DNA from: UBA11891 sp965658355
GTDB lineage: Bacteria; Bacteroidota; Bacteroidia; Flavobacteriales; Flavobacteriaceae
DNA length: 41,571 bases
Assembly: GCA_965658355.1 (NCBI GenBank)
Contig: CBFHRX010000015.1
Location: forward strand, 1-41,571
Direction of reading: 5' to 3'
Shown here: positions 1-6,802 of the stretch, piece by piece
Layout: the number at the start of each line of letters is the position of its first letter
Numbering within the stretch: position 1 is the first letter of the stretch
Program-made: the position numbers and the translations under genes
Notes under the pieces: generated by a model
Told to the model about the DNA's origin: nothing
Seen by the model: only the letters and a program-made list of their open reading frames with translations
Databases searched by the model: none

Positions 1-500
1 TGAGCGTTTTTTTGTTTGGACTATTTTCAAAGCGGAGCTTTGTCAGGATCATACACTACTCCTGCCGAGGTCACAATTACATCAAGGGATTGCGGCAACG
101 TGGTCTTTTTTTTTCCTCACTTGCAGACTATTTGCACACAAGTCTTATCAAAGAATAATAACCATTAGAATCATTTACAAAATCTCAATAGTTACTGTAG
201 TGTATATGTTTTGGTGGAGAATTGAAAACAGGAGAGTTATATATGCCGCTTGTCCCATCGCTTGAGGCTCAGTAAAGCAGCACAGCCAATAGAGCTTTTA
301 ATATTCAACACATTACAAACATCCCCCAAACAACTCCCCCAAAAAACCACTACACAGACATCTTAGCTTAAGGCAATGATATCAATGGATTAGAAAGGAT
401 TTGGATTGAAGGCATTGGTGTAAAATACTTGTTATATGTCATAGACTCTAATCAGCCATAATAAATAAGAGAATAGTATATGAGAATTTCTTCATCAGTC
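1..500. other. Gene-poor left end, no complete gene
   Basis: I find no gene with a start codon here. On the minus strand, positions 27-108 give an open stretch of about 27 codons ending in TGA that reads like a protein C-terminus (ending VVYDPDKAPL). It is preceded by a run of nine A and an in-frame stop, so it could be a fragment broken at a homopolymer, or chance. Positions 361-425 hold the first copy of a 65-bp repeat described separately. The rest shows no recognisable structure. Confidence 0.5.
361..425 (-). repeat. 65-bp imperfect direct repeat, copy 1
   Basis: This segment matches 992-1056 in the same orientation at 52 of 65 positions by eye, without gaps. Ten of the 13 differences are transitions. 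It lies 75 bp downstream of the stop codon of the minus-strand lipoprotein gene at 501-896. I do not recognise the family. It lacks the inverted symmetry expected of an integron attC site. Confidence 0.6.
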
Positions 501-896
501 CTATTTTATAGCGGATGAAGTAGGCCAATCGATGTAAGTCTCAAAACTATATCGGACTGGTTTGAAATTAAATCTACTTATATTCTCAATTACTTCAGGA
601 TCATTTAAGAATTCTTGTAATTTCACTTTGTCGATATCAAAAAACAATTCAATTACTGTAGTATCATTAACCTTTGAATAAACGAATTTTGAAGCATCAC
701 ACCAATTTTTAAATTTTGGATAGTTTACGTCGATTGAGAGTTTTTTAAAAGCATCCGCATCGCTAACATTTGCAACAAGAAGCATATTTAATTTCTCATT
801 TCTATCATTTATCTGCTTTTCTTTTCCACAATTTGTCGCAATAAAAAATAAGAGGAATAACGGGAATATCTTTATCATCATATAACTTTTAATCAT
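501..896 (-). CDS. Small orphan lipoprotein, function unknown
   Basis: The product is 131 residues with a lipoprotein signal peptide: a short charged start, a hydrophobic run (IFPLFLLFFIA) and a lipobox ending TNC, so the mature protein should be lipid-anchored at Cys23. Two in-frame ATGs follow the annotated one; the start at 881 or 878 gives a more usual signal length and is as likely. The mature part is polar, with no cysteines paired and no motif I recognise. The gene is isolated, has wide AT-rich flanks and is followed by a repeat copy. The mRNA leader contains three CCAAAA units spaced ten bases apart (896-922). Probably an accessory gene; function cannot be assigned. Confidence 0.65.
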   Translation of the reverse strand: MIKSYMMIKIFPLFLLFFIATNCGKEKQINDRNEKLNMLLVANVSDADAFKKLSIDVNYPKFKNWCDASKFVYSKVNDTTVIELFFDIDKVKLQEFLNDPEVIENISRFNFKPVRYSFETYIDWPTSSAIK

Positions 897-991
897 TTTT
901 GGTCAATTTTGGACGTTTTTGGATAAAAACTAAGATCCATCACGTAACAGCACAAACCCTTAACAAACCACCTCATTTTGCTTCAAGGAAA

Positions 992-1056
992 TTATAGCTT
1001 AAGATAACAATATCAATGCATTAGAAGGGGTTTGGGTTGGAGACATTCGTGTAAAA
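992..1056 (-). repeat. 65-bp imperfect direct repeat, copy 2
   Basis: Second copy of the 361-425 repeat, same orientation, about 80% identical. It begins 33 bp downstream of the stop codon of the DUF2892 gene, just after that gene's terminator hairpin. In both copies the minus strand reads FYTN-x-x-NPNPF-stop, and four of the six differences within that stretch fall at third codon positions. Confidence 0.6.
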
Positions 1057-1059
1057 GAA

Positions 1060-1082
1060 AAACCCTACTATTGGGAGGGCTT
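1060..1082 (-). terminator. Rho-independent terminator after the DUF2892 gene
   Basis: Read on the minus strand, AAGCCCT and AGGGTTT can pair in a seven-base stem (one G-T pair) with a nine-base loop, followed by TTC and TTTT. It starts eight bases after the stop codon of the 1090-1320 gene. Confidence 0.55.
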
Positions 1083-1089
1083 AATTTAA

Positions 1090-1320
1090 CTACTTCCCAT
1101 TTTGAATCGGATCCGTATTTTTCATTAATTTATTCAAGGTGAAATAAACAGGACAAAATTTAGTGAAAGGGCTTATAATTTGTAAAACCCCAACTGCCAA
1201 GGCAATGTAAAGAAAATCTAAATTCCCAGTTTGAAGAGTTAATCCAACGCTTATTAGATACAGAATTCCACAGATAGCATCATGCGCCCGTACTTTCATA
1301 ATATTTCTAGCTACATTCAT
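1090..1320 (-). CDS. DUF2892 (YgaP-like) membrane protein
   Basis: This 76-residue protein matches the DUF2892 family: an N-terminal NVARN block, two hydrophobic segments (about residues 14-30 and 34-51) and the conserved ending FTKFCPVYFTLNKL, with the family's cysteine (Cys56). The fold is that of the membrane part of rhodanese YgaP, a two-helix inner-membrane hairpin. It is transcribed divergently from sulfide:quinone oxidoreductase. DUF2892 proteins are often found with rhodaneses and sulfide-oxidising enzymes, so a part in handling sulfane sulfur at the membrane is a reasonable inference. The length is normal for the family. No rhodanese domain is encoded beside it. Confidence 0.8.
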   Translation of the reverse strand: MNVARNIMKVRAHDAICGILYLISVGLTLQTGNLDFLYIALAVGVLQIISPFTKFCPVYFTLNKLMKNTDPIQNGK

Positions 1321-1472
1321 TTTAATTGATTTATGGTTAATTATATCCCTAAGATAAAGAGAATGGATTACATATCAAATCCCAGCCCCCTGTTTCAACA
1401 GAAAAACTGTTTTCCAAAACCCATACCCTTTTCTTTGCATTAATGCTGGTTGGAAACTTTTAGCTTTTTATG

Positions 1473-1511
1473 TGTCCCACTGTCCCAATTCTTAGGGATG
1501 GGACAGGGACA
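1473..1511. other. 13-bp hairpin in the sqr/DUF2892 intergenic region
   Basis: TGTCCC (1473-1478) pairs with GGGACA (1506-1511), and TGTCCCA (1481-1487) with TGGGACA (1499-1505), with a two-base bulge. Neither side is followed by a T-run, so it is not a standard terminator. It could be an RNA element in a long leader or a protein-binding site. Confidence 0.55.
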
Positions 1512-1579
1512 ACATAAGTTTAGTTGAGTTTACGCTGTAATTTAGACTAACCAAAGCTGGAAATCGCTTTTTAAACTTG

Positions 1580-1595
1580 TGTAACATTTGTTACA
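1580..1595. promoter_or_regulatory. Palindromic operator candidate upstream of sqr
   Basis: A perfect 16-bp inverted repeat, TGTAACA-tt-TGTTACA, lies 57 bp before the sqr start codon. The size and symmetry suit a CRP/FNR-type or other dimeric regulator. No TAnnTTTG element is evident between it and the gene, so the promoter may depend on an activator. The regulator is not encoded nearby. Confidence 0.5.
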
Positions 1596-1652
1596 ATTTA
1601 AGTGAGTATTTTACTAAAACTTGATATAGTTAATTAGTAAACTTATTAAATC

Positions 1653-2897
1653 ATGAAAAATCAGTATGATATTTTAATAATTGGAGCAGGTACAGCTGGG
1701 ATAATGGTCGCTGCTCAATTGCAAAAAAAGACACAAAAGTCTATAGGGATAATCGATCCGGCACAGACTCATTATTATCAACCCGCATGGACTTTAGTAG
1801 GAGCTGGCACCTATGATTTTGAAAAAACAGCCCGTCCTATGAAAGAAGTCATTCCTGCTGGAGTAGAATGGATTCAAAAGGCGGTAGCAACACTAACGCC
1901 AGAAAAAAACAGTATCCAAACAACTGATAAAGAAACAATAGGCTATGAATATTTGGTAGTAGCACCTGGCTTAACATACGACCTTTCACTCGTTGATGGT
2001 TTGGCAGATTGCTTAGACAAAGGGGTTGTTTGCAGCAATTACACCGACCCTGAACATACCTGGAACGTAATACAAGACTTTAAGGGCGGTACGGCACTTT
2101 TTACACAACCTACCACCCCGATAAAATGCGGTGGGGCTCCCCAAAAAATAATGTATTTGGCGGAAAGTCATTTTCGAAAATCAGCAGTCCGAAATAACAC
2201 AAAGGTTGTTTTTGCAACAGCCGGTGGGGTCATCTTTGGCGTCAAGCCGATAGCGGATACCCTAATGAATGTCGTAGACCGCAAAGATATCCACTTGCGC
2301 TTTGGTCATCAACTCAAACGCATCGATGGTAAAAAGAAAATCGCTTGGTATGCACTAGCGGACAATCAAAAACTTTACAACGAAAAAAACATAACAATAG
2401 ATCATGAAGAAGGACTTGTCGGGATTCATTTTGATATGTTGCATACAGCACCTCCCTCTGTAGCCCCTAAATTTGTTCAAGACTCAGCTCTTGCTAACGA
2501 GTCGAAATGGATGTCTGTAGACCACGAAACATTACAAAACAAACAGTTTCCCAATGTGTTTGGTTTAGGAGATGTTGCTGCCTTGCCTACCGCCAAAACA
2601 GGTGCTGCTATTCGCAAACAGGTGCCTATCGTTGTGGATAATATTCAGAAACTGATCCAAGAAAACACGATTGGAACAATGGCTTATAATGGCTATTCCT
2701 CTTGCCCACTTGTAACCGACTATGGTAAAATGGTACTTGCAGAATTTGATTATGACAACAATTTTATTCCTGACCCGAAGTTAAAGCAACTCTTGATTAA
2801 AGACAGTTCCAAAGAACACTGGCGCTTGTGGATGCTTAAAAAATACATGCTTCCCTATTTGTACTGGAATAAAATGATGAAAGGGATTAATGTTTAA
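1653..2897 (+). CDS. sqr: Sulfide:quinone oxidoreductase (type II-like)
   Basis: This FAD flavoprotein should oxidise sulfide to sulfane sulfur and pass electrons to the quinone pool at the membrane. Of the 414 residues, the N-terminus has the dinucleotide-binding loop GAGTAG (residues 11-16), and GLGDVA near residue 304 is the second FAD contact. Three cysteines fit the catalytic set: Cys127 in VVCSNY, Cys159 in TPIKCGGAP and Cys351 in SSCPLVT. The KCGGAPQK context is typical of the type II (SqrB/eukaryote-like) branch. No signal peptide is seen, as expected for a peripheral membrane enzyme. The ATG at 1653 gives a start directly before the FAD fold. The divergent DUF2892 gene supports a role in sulfide detoxification. 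Confidence 0.9.
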   Translation: MKNQYDILIIGAGTAGIMVAAQLQKKTQKSIGIIDPAQTHYYQPAWTLVGAGTYDFEKTARPMKEVIPAGVEWIQKAVATLTPEKNSIQTTDKETIGYEYLVVAPGLTYDLSLVDGLADCLDKGVVCSNYTDPEHTWNVIQDFKGGTALFTQPTTPIKCGGAPQKIMYLAESHFRKSAVRNNTKVVFATAGGVIFGVKPIADTLMNVVDRKDIHLRFGHQLKRIDGKKKIAWYALADNQKLYNEKNITIDHEEGLVGIHFDMLHTAPPSVAPKFVQDSALANESKWMSVDHETLQNKQFPNVFGLGDVAALPTAKTGAAIRKQVPIVVDNIQKLIQENTIGTMAYNGYSSCPLVTDYGKMVLAEFDYDNNFIPDPKLKQLLIKDSSKEHWRLWMLKKYMLPYLYWNKMMKGINV

Positions 2898-2939
2898 TTA
2901 ATCCCTTTCCATCAGGTCAGGAGCACTTCTGTAGTGTCG

Positions 2940-3190
2940 TAACTGCTAATGCTTTTGATTCGCGTTAAAACCTTTTCTACTTCGGTAGTTTGGCCTTAAC
3001 ACTCTTTGTTGGCCCTCACTTCTTTACTGAATCGTTTCGAAATCATTCTTGTAAAGCGTATGCCTGCTACGAATCAGGCCTTGGGACTTGCCATTATGAA
3101 AGCCATAGAAGGCCCCTAAACCAGCACCTCTATTATTCCTACTGTGGGTTTTTCGCTGATGAAAAGTACCTTAAAACTGTTTTGACATTA
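2940..3190 (+). pseudogene. Decayed small membrane-protein gene
   Basis: The space after sqr holds coding-like sequence split over frames. One frame reads LFYFGSLALTLFVGPHFF (from about 2972). Another reads a stretch with ILVKRMPATNQALGLAIMKA (about 3045-3105), and stops interrupt both. Together they resemble a small hydrophobic membrane protein broken by at least one frameshift. The family cannot be fixed; a DUF1772- or DUF4149-like protein is possible. A TTG-started 72-residue reading frame at 2990-3208 covers the region but its C-terminal half looks unlike a protein. The link to sqr by position suggests it was once co-transcribed. Confidence 0.35.
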
Positions 3191-3191
3191 A

Positions 3192-3698
3192 TTATAAAAA
3201 CAAAATGACGACTGTCATCACAATTCCTGCCAACGAAAAATAGAGCCCTTTTTTAAAGACATCGGTATGAGGCAAAAACATCCAAAAGGAAGAGACCACA
3301 AAAAAGAGCAAGGAGGCCCCAAAAAATATATTAAGCCAATAAATGGGACTGTAGGTAGTTGCCTTGTGTAATTTAATCAGCTTGTCGAGAAGGAATGGGT
3401 ATTCCTTTTTGGTTTGACGAGCGATTCCGGTTTGGCTATTATAACTTCCCCCATCAAAATAAAAAGAAGAGTCCTCTGCAGTAAAGGATAGTTCTTTTTC
3501 GAGCCCAAGACTTTCTTTTACTTCCTCTTCGGTTAAATTGGTAGAGAGCTTACTCTCCACTATTTTATCTTGCTTAAAAGAATCTGTTTTTCTGAAGATA
3601 AGGACCGTTCCGCTAACCGCATATACAGCCATAATTCCGACTAAATAGAAACCCAAATAACGATGCCATACTCTCATTTTTTGATTCAACCCACTCAT
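3192..3698 (-). CDS. PepSY-associated transmembrane protein
   Basis: This 168-residue membrane protein belongs to the PepSY_TM-like group. The opening W-H-RYLGF block (residues 11-17) followed by a transmembrane helix (about 16-34) is the hallmark of the family. A soluble loop with PepSY-like features follows (about 40-105, with the segment LIKLHKATTY leading to the next helix), then two more helices near the C-terminus (about 118-140 and 150-168). Members are often iron- or redox-related inner-membrane proteins, sometimes linked to TonB receptors; none is encoded here. It has its own promoter with an inverted repeat at the -33 region. Substrate and partner are unknown. Confidence 0.75.
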   Translation of the reverse strand: MSGLNQKMRVWHRYLGFYLVGIMAVYAVSGTVLIFRKTDSFKQDKIVESKLSTNLTEEEVKESLGLEKELSFTAEDSSFYFDGGSYNSQTGIARQTKKEYPFLLDKLIKLHKATTYSPIYWLNIFFGASLLFFVVSSFWMFLPHTDVFKKGLYFSLAGIVMTVVILFL

Positions 3699-3727
3699 CT
3701 CGATTTATTTAAATTCATTCTAGATTG

Positions 3728-3757
3728 CAAAATTATAAAAAGAGACCAATTGAACAA
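3728..3757 (-). promoter_or_regulatory. Promoter of the PepSY gene with overlapping inverted repeat
   Basis: On the minus strand TTG (3755-3757), a 19-bp spacer and TAATTTTG (3728-3735) make a standard Bacteroidota promoter. CAATTG at 3747-3752 and again at 3759-3764, flanked by GAC and GTC, forms an inverted repeat over the -33 box, a likely operator. Confidence 0.55.
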
Positions 3758-3815
3758 GCAATTGTCTTATTTGTGCAGCCCACTTTTGGGATTAGAAAAA
3801 ATAACAGGAAATGAC

Positions 3816-3823
3816 TATATTTG
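3816..3823 (+). promoter_or_regulatory. -7 element of the ompA-like gene
   Basis: TATATTTG matches the Bacteroidota -7 consensus, 34 bp before the start codon. No good -33 TTTG is found at the normal distance. Confidence 0.5.
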
Positions 3824-3857
3824 TTGGATAAAATTTTGACAACAGATATAGAAACAA

Positions 3858-5207
3858 ATGAAACAAACAATCAACTTTGGTATTGCCTTTTTATTTTTAG
3901 TATCAGGTTCCATGCTGTTTGCACAAACTGAAGAGAACCCTTGGGCTGTTAGCATTGGTGCTAACATTGTAAGCATTCAGGATGACGCCGTAGATGCAGG
4001 AGCCTCTTTCGGTGTACCCGCCGTAAGTTTAAGCCGATACATAGCAGGTGGTTTTTCTATTGGGGCGCAATACGCTTCAAACAATATAAAAGAAGCAGCT
4101 TCTAACGGGGATGACTTAGGGTACTATTCTTTAGATGGTGTTGTAAAATACAACCTTGGCAAAAGTGACAAAGTACTTCCTTACCTCTTTGCAGGATACG
4201 GTTTCACAAACTTTAGTGAGGGTGATACTGACAGCGATGCTGCATTCCCTTCTACTGAAGTATCAAGAACGGTTCTTGGTGGTGCTGGTGTCAATGTACG
4301 TTTAACAGACAACCTTAACGCTAATGTAAGCGCTTCCTACAGATCTTCATCTGAAAACTACGCCTACAATCACCTTCAACACACCGTTGGTGTTAATTAT
4401 GTTTTTGGTGCTAACGATGCCGACAAAGATGGTGTTTCGGATGAAAAAGATGTTTGTCCAGATATTCCTGGTTTAAAAGAATTCGACGGATGTCCTGATA
4501 CAGATGGTGACGGTATCCCTGATAACAAAGATGCCTGTCCAGAAGAAGCTGGTAAAGCAGCATTAAATGGATGTCCAGATGCCGATAACGATGGCATTGC
4601 TGATGCTGAAGATGCGTGTCCAAACGCTGCTGGTTCAGCCGAAATGAACGGTTGTCCTGATAGCGATGCTGATGGTGTTGCTGACAAAGACGACAATTGC
4701 CCTAATGAAGCTGGAGCTATGGAGAACAATGGTTGTCCATGGGCAGATTCTGATAATGATGGAGTTATTGATAAAGACGATGCTTGTCCAAACGAAGCTG
4801 GTGACGCAGACAACAATGGTTGTCCCGCTAATCCAAAAGCACTAATTGATATGCTAGCCAATGAAAATACAGTTGTTTATTTTACTGCTAGTAGCGCTTC
4901 TATTTCTGGAGATGCCACTTCTTTAATCAACTCAATCGCTGAGATGTTGAAAAAATACCCAACTTCAAAGATTAATGTTAACGGCCATGCTTCAAGCGAT
5001 GGTAGTAAAGCATACAATCAAAAACTATCTGAGCAAAGAGCAAATGCTGTCAAGGCAGCTCTTGTTGCCAGTGGTATTGATGAAGCTAGAATTAATGCTG
5101 TTGGATACGGTGAAGACAAACCTTCTAATTCCAATGGCACCATGAAAGGGAGAGCGGCTAACAGAAGAGTAGACTTTGATAGAAAAGTTGACATCTCTGT
5201 TCAATAG
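3858..5207 (+). CDS. OmpA-family outer membrane protein with thrombospondin type 3 repeats
   Basis: The product (449 residues) has a signal peptide ending at LFAQ (about residue 23), an eight-strand-type beta barrel (about 28-180), a linker of five calcium-binding acidic repeats, and an OmpA C-terminal domain (about 333-445) that binds peptidoglycan. Barrel hallmarks are alternating hydrophobic strands and the closing HTVGVNYVFG. The OmpA domain shows the NVNGHASSDG and LSEQRANAVKAAL motifs and the arginine pair near GRAANRRVDF. It should anchor the outer membrane to the cell wall and may be among the most abundant envelope proteins. It is a single-gene unit with its own promoter and a strong terminator. 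Confidence 0.9.
   Translation: MKQTINFGIAFLFLVSGSMLFAQTEENPWAVSIGANIVSIQDDAVDAGASFGVPAVSLSRYIAGGFSIGAQYASNNIKEAASNGDDLGYYSLDGVVKYNLGKSDKVLPYLFAGYGFTNFSEGDTDSDAAFPSTEVSRTVLGGAGVNVRLTDNLNANVSASYRSSSENYAYNHLQHTVGVNYVFGANDADKDGVSDEKDVCPDIPGLKEFDGCPDTDGDGIPDNKDACPEEAGKAALNGCPDADNDGIADAEDACPNAAGSAEMNGCPDSDADGVADKDDNCPNEAGAMENNGCPWADSDNDGVIDKDDACPNEAGDADNNGCPANPKALIDMLANENTVVYFTASSASISGDATSLINSIAEMLKKYPTSKINVNGHASSDGSKAYNQKLSEQRANAVKAALVASGIDEARINAVGYGEDKPSNSNGTMKGRAANRRVDFDRKVDISVQ
4416..4828 (+). repeat. Five acidic calcium-binding (TSP type 3) repeats
   Basis: The coding sequence repeats a 23- to 28-residue unit of the form D-x-D-x-DG-(V/I)-x-D-x-x-D-x-CP ... NGCP five times. Asp positions bind calcium and each unit has two cysteines. 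The DNA copies are diverged, so recent expansion is not indicated. Confidence 0.8.
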
Positions 5208-5226
5208 TCCCTACAACACCCCCTAT

Positions 5227-5255
5227 AAAACCTCTCTTCGGAGAGGTTTTTTTTT
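5227..5255 (+). terminator. Terminator after the ompA-like gene
   Basis: AACCTCTC and GAGAGGTT pair across a TTCG tetraloop, followed by a run of T. This is a textbook intrinsic terminator 20 bp after the stop codon. Confidence 0.9.
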
Positions 5256-5283
5256 GACCTATTGCGAAATTAAAATAGGTTTA
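5253..5283 (+). promoter_or_regulatory. Promoter of the S10 peptidase gene
   Basis: TTTG (5253-5256), 19 bp, TAGGTTTA (5276-5283) fits the Bacteroidota pattern with one mismatch. The -33 box sits inside the T-run of the preceding terminator. Confidence 0.5.
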
Positions 5284-5314
5284 GCATCTTTATAGAAACT
5301 AAATTATTCAGCTT

Positions 5315-6802
5315 ATGAAATCCCTCCAATACTTTGCATTTCTTCTTATGATAGGTCCACTAATGACCGCTCAAAAAAGAGAACTACCCGTTGACACACT
5401 CGTTAAGACGGTACACACAACTCTTATAAAAGGAAAGAAAGTAAATTACGAAGCCCATACAGGCACACAAGCTGTTTGGGATGAAGACGGAAACCCTATT
5501 GCTAGTTTGTTTTTTACCTATTACAGAAGAACCAATGGCGCTTCCGTTGCGAATAGACCCCTGATATTTTCATTCAACGGTGGACCTGGGTCTGCTTCTG
5601 TTTGGATGCATTTAGCATATACAGGGCCTCGTATATTAAAAATTGATGATGAGGGCTACCCAGTTCAACCTTATGGATTTAAAAGCAATCCCTACTCTAT
5701 TCTCGATGTCGCTGATATTGTATTTATTAACCCAGTAAATACTGGCTACTCTCGTGTAGTTGGAGAGATGGACGCGAAAACACAACAACAAAAATTCTTT
5801 GGCATCAATCAAGACATAAGCTATTTAGCGGAATGGCTCAATACGTTTGTTTCAAGAATGAACCGCTGGGAATCGCCTAAATATTTGATTGGAGAGAGCT
5901 ATGGCGGAACCCGTGTTATGGGATTGGCACATCGACTTCAAAACAAGCAATGGATGTACTTAAACGGTGTTATTCTTGTATCCCCTGCTGACTACAAAGT
6001 AATCCGCGTAGGAGGCCCTGTTTCCTCTGCCCTTAACTTGCCCTATTTTACAGCGGCAGCTTGGTACCACCAAAAACTACCTGAGGTACTTCAACAAAAG
6101 GATCTGCTGGAAGTACTGCCACAAGCTGAAGATTTTGCTGTAAACAGACTCATCCCTGCCTTAGCAAAAGGAGGATTTATTCAAAATGAAGAGCGTGCTG
6201 AAATGGCAGCACAGATGGCTTTTTATTCTGGCTTGTCCCAAAAGGAAATTCTGCAACACAATCTTGATGTCCCTACCTCCTACTTCTGGAAATCGCTTTT
6301 AAGAGAAGAAGGGAAAACAATCGGAAGATTAGATTCTCGCTATAAAGGCATCGATAAAAAAGAGGCTGGTATACGCCCTGATTTTAACGCTGAACTCACC
6401 TCCTGGTTGCATTCGTTTACACCAGCAATAAATCACTACATCAAAAAAGAGCTCAAATTCAATACAGATATCAAATACAATATGTTTGGCCCTGTTCGTC
6501 CCTGGGATGATTCTGATGACGATACCCGGGACGACCTTCGAAAAGCAATGGCGGCAAATCCGTATTTAAAAGTTTTGAATCAATCGGGCTATTACGACGG
6601 AGCTACCACTTATTTTAATGCCAAATACACCCAATGGCAAATTGACCCAAGTGGTAAAATGAAAGATCGGTTTTACTTTAAAGGATACAGAAGTGGCCAT
6701 ATGATGTACCTGAGAAAAGAGGATCTAATACAGGCCAATGAAGACTTGAGAGAATTCATTAAAAACTCAGCAGCCAACGGAAAATCCGCTCGTTATGACT
6801 GA
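5315..6802 (+). CDS. Exported serine carboxypeptidase (peptidase family S10)
   Basis: This enzyme should remove C-terminal residues from peptides in the periplasm or outside the cell. The 495 residues start with a signal peptide (ending near MTAQ, residue 20). The S10 family landmarks are all present: the substrate-binding FSFNGGPGSAS (86-96), the nucleophile Ser195 in GESYGG, Asp428 in YYDGAT and His462 in SGHMMY. The size is normal for bacterial S10 proteins. It has its own promoter and ends against the convergent SDR gene with no spacer, so any terminator must lie inside that gene. A role in using peptide nutrients is inferred from the family. Confidence 0.9.
   Translation: MKSLQYFAFLLMIGPLMTAQKRELPVDTLVKTVHTTLIKGKKVNYEAHTGTQAVWDEDGNPIASLFFTYYRRTNGASVANRPLIFSFNGGPGSASVWMHLAYTGPRILKIDDEGYPVQPYGFKSNPYSILDVADIVFINPVNTGYSRVVGEMDAKTQQQKFFGINQDISYLAEWLNTFVSRMNRWESPKYLIGESYGGTRVMGLAHRLQNKQWMYLNGVILVSPADYKVIRVGGPVSSALNLPYFTAAAWYHQKLPEVLQQKDLLEVLPQAEDFAVNRLIPALAKGGFIQNEERAEMAAQMAFYSGLSQKEILQHNLDVPTSYFWKSLLREEGKTIGRLDSRYKGIDKKEAGIRPDFNAELTSWLHSFTPAINHYIKKELKFNTDIKYNMFGPVRPWDDSDDDTRDDLRKAMAANPYLKVLNQSGYYDGATTYFNAKYTQWQIDPSGKMKDRFYFKGYRSGHMMYLRKEDLIQANEDLREFIKNSAANGKSARYD

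Noticed and set aside
361..1056. Integron attC sites at the left-end repeats
   Set aside because: The repeats lack the paired RYYYAAC/GTTRRRY boxes and internal inverted symmetry, and no integrase gene is present.
2990..3208. 72-codon plus-strand frame as an intact gene
   Set aside because: It starts at TTG, its first third is hydrophobic and protein-like but the rest is not, and a different frame continues the likely protein; it is better explained as a decayed gene.
4397..4861. Minus-strand reading frame of 154 codons opposite the ompA-like gene
   Set aside because: It is the mirror of the acidic repeat region; its low-complexity Ser/Ala/Pro composition comes from the repeat and no promoter or start context supports it.
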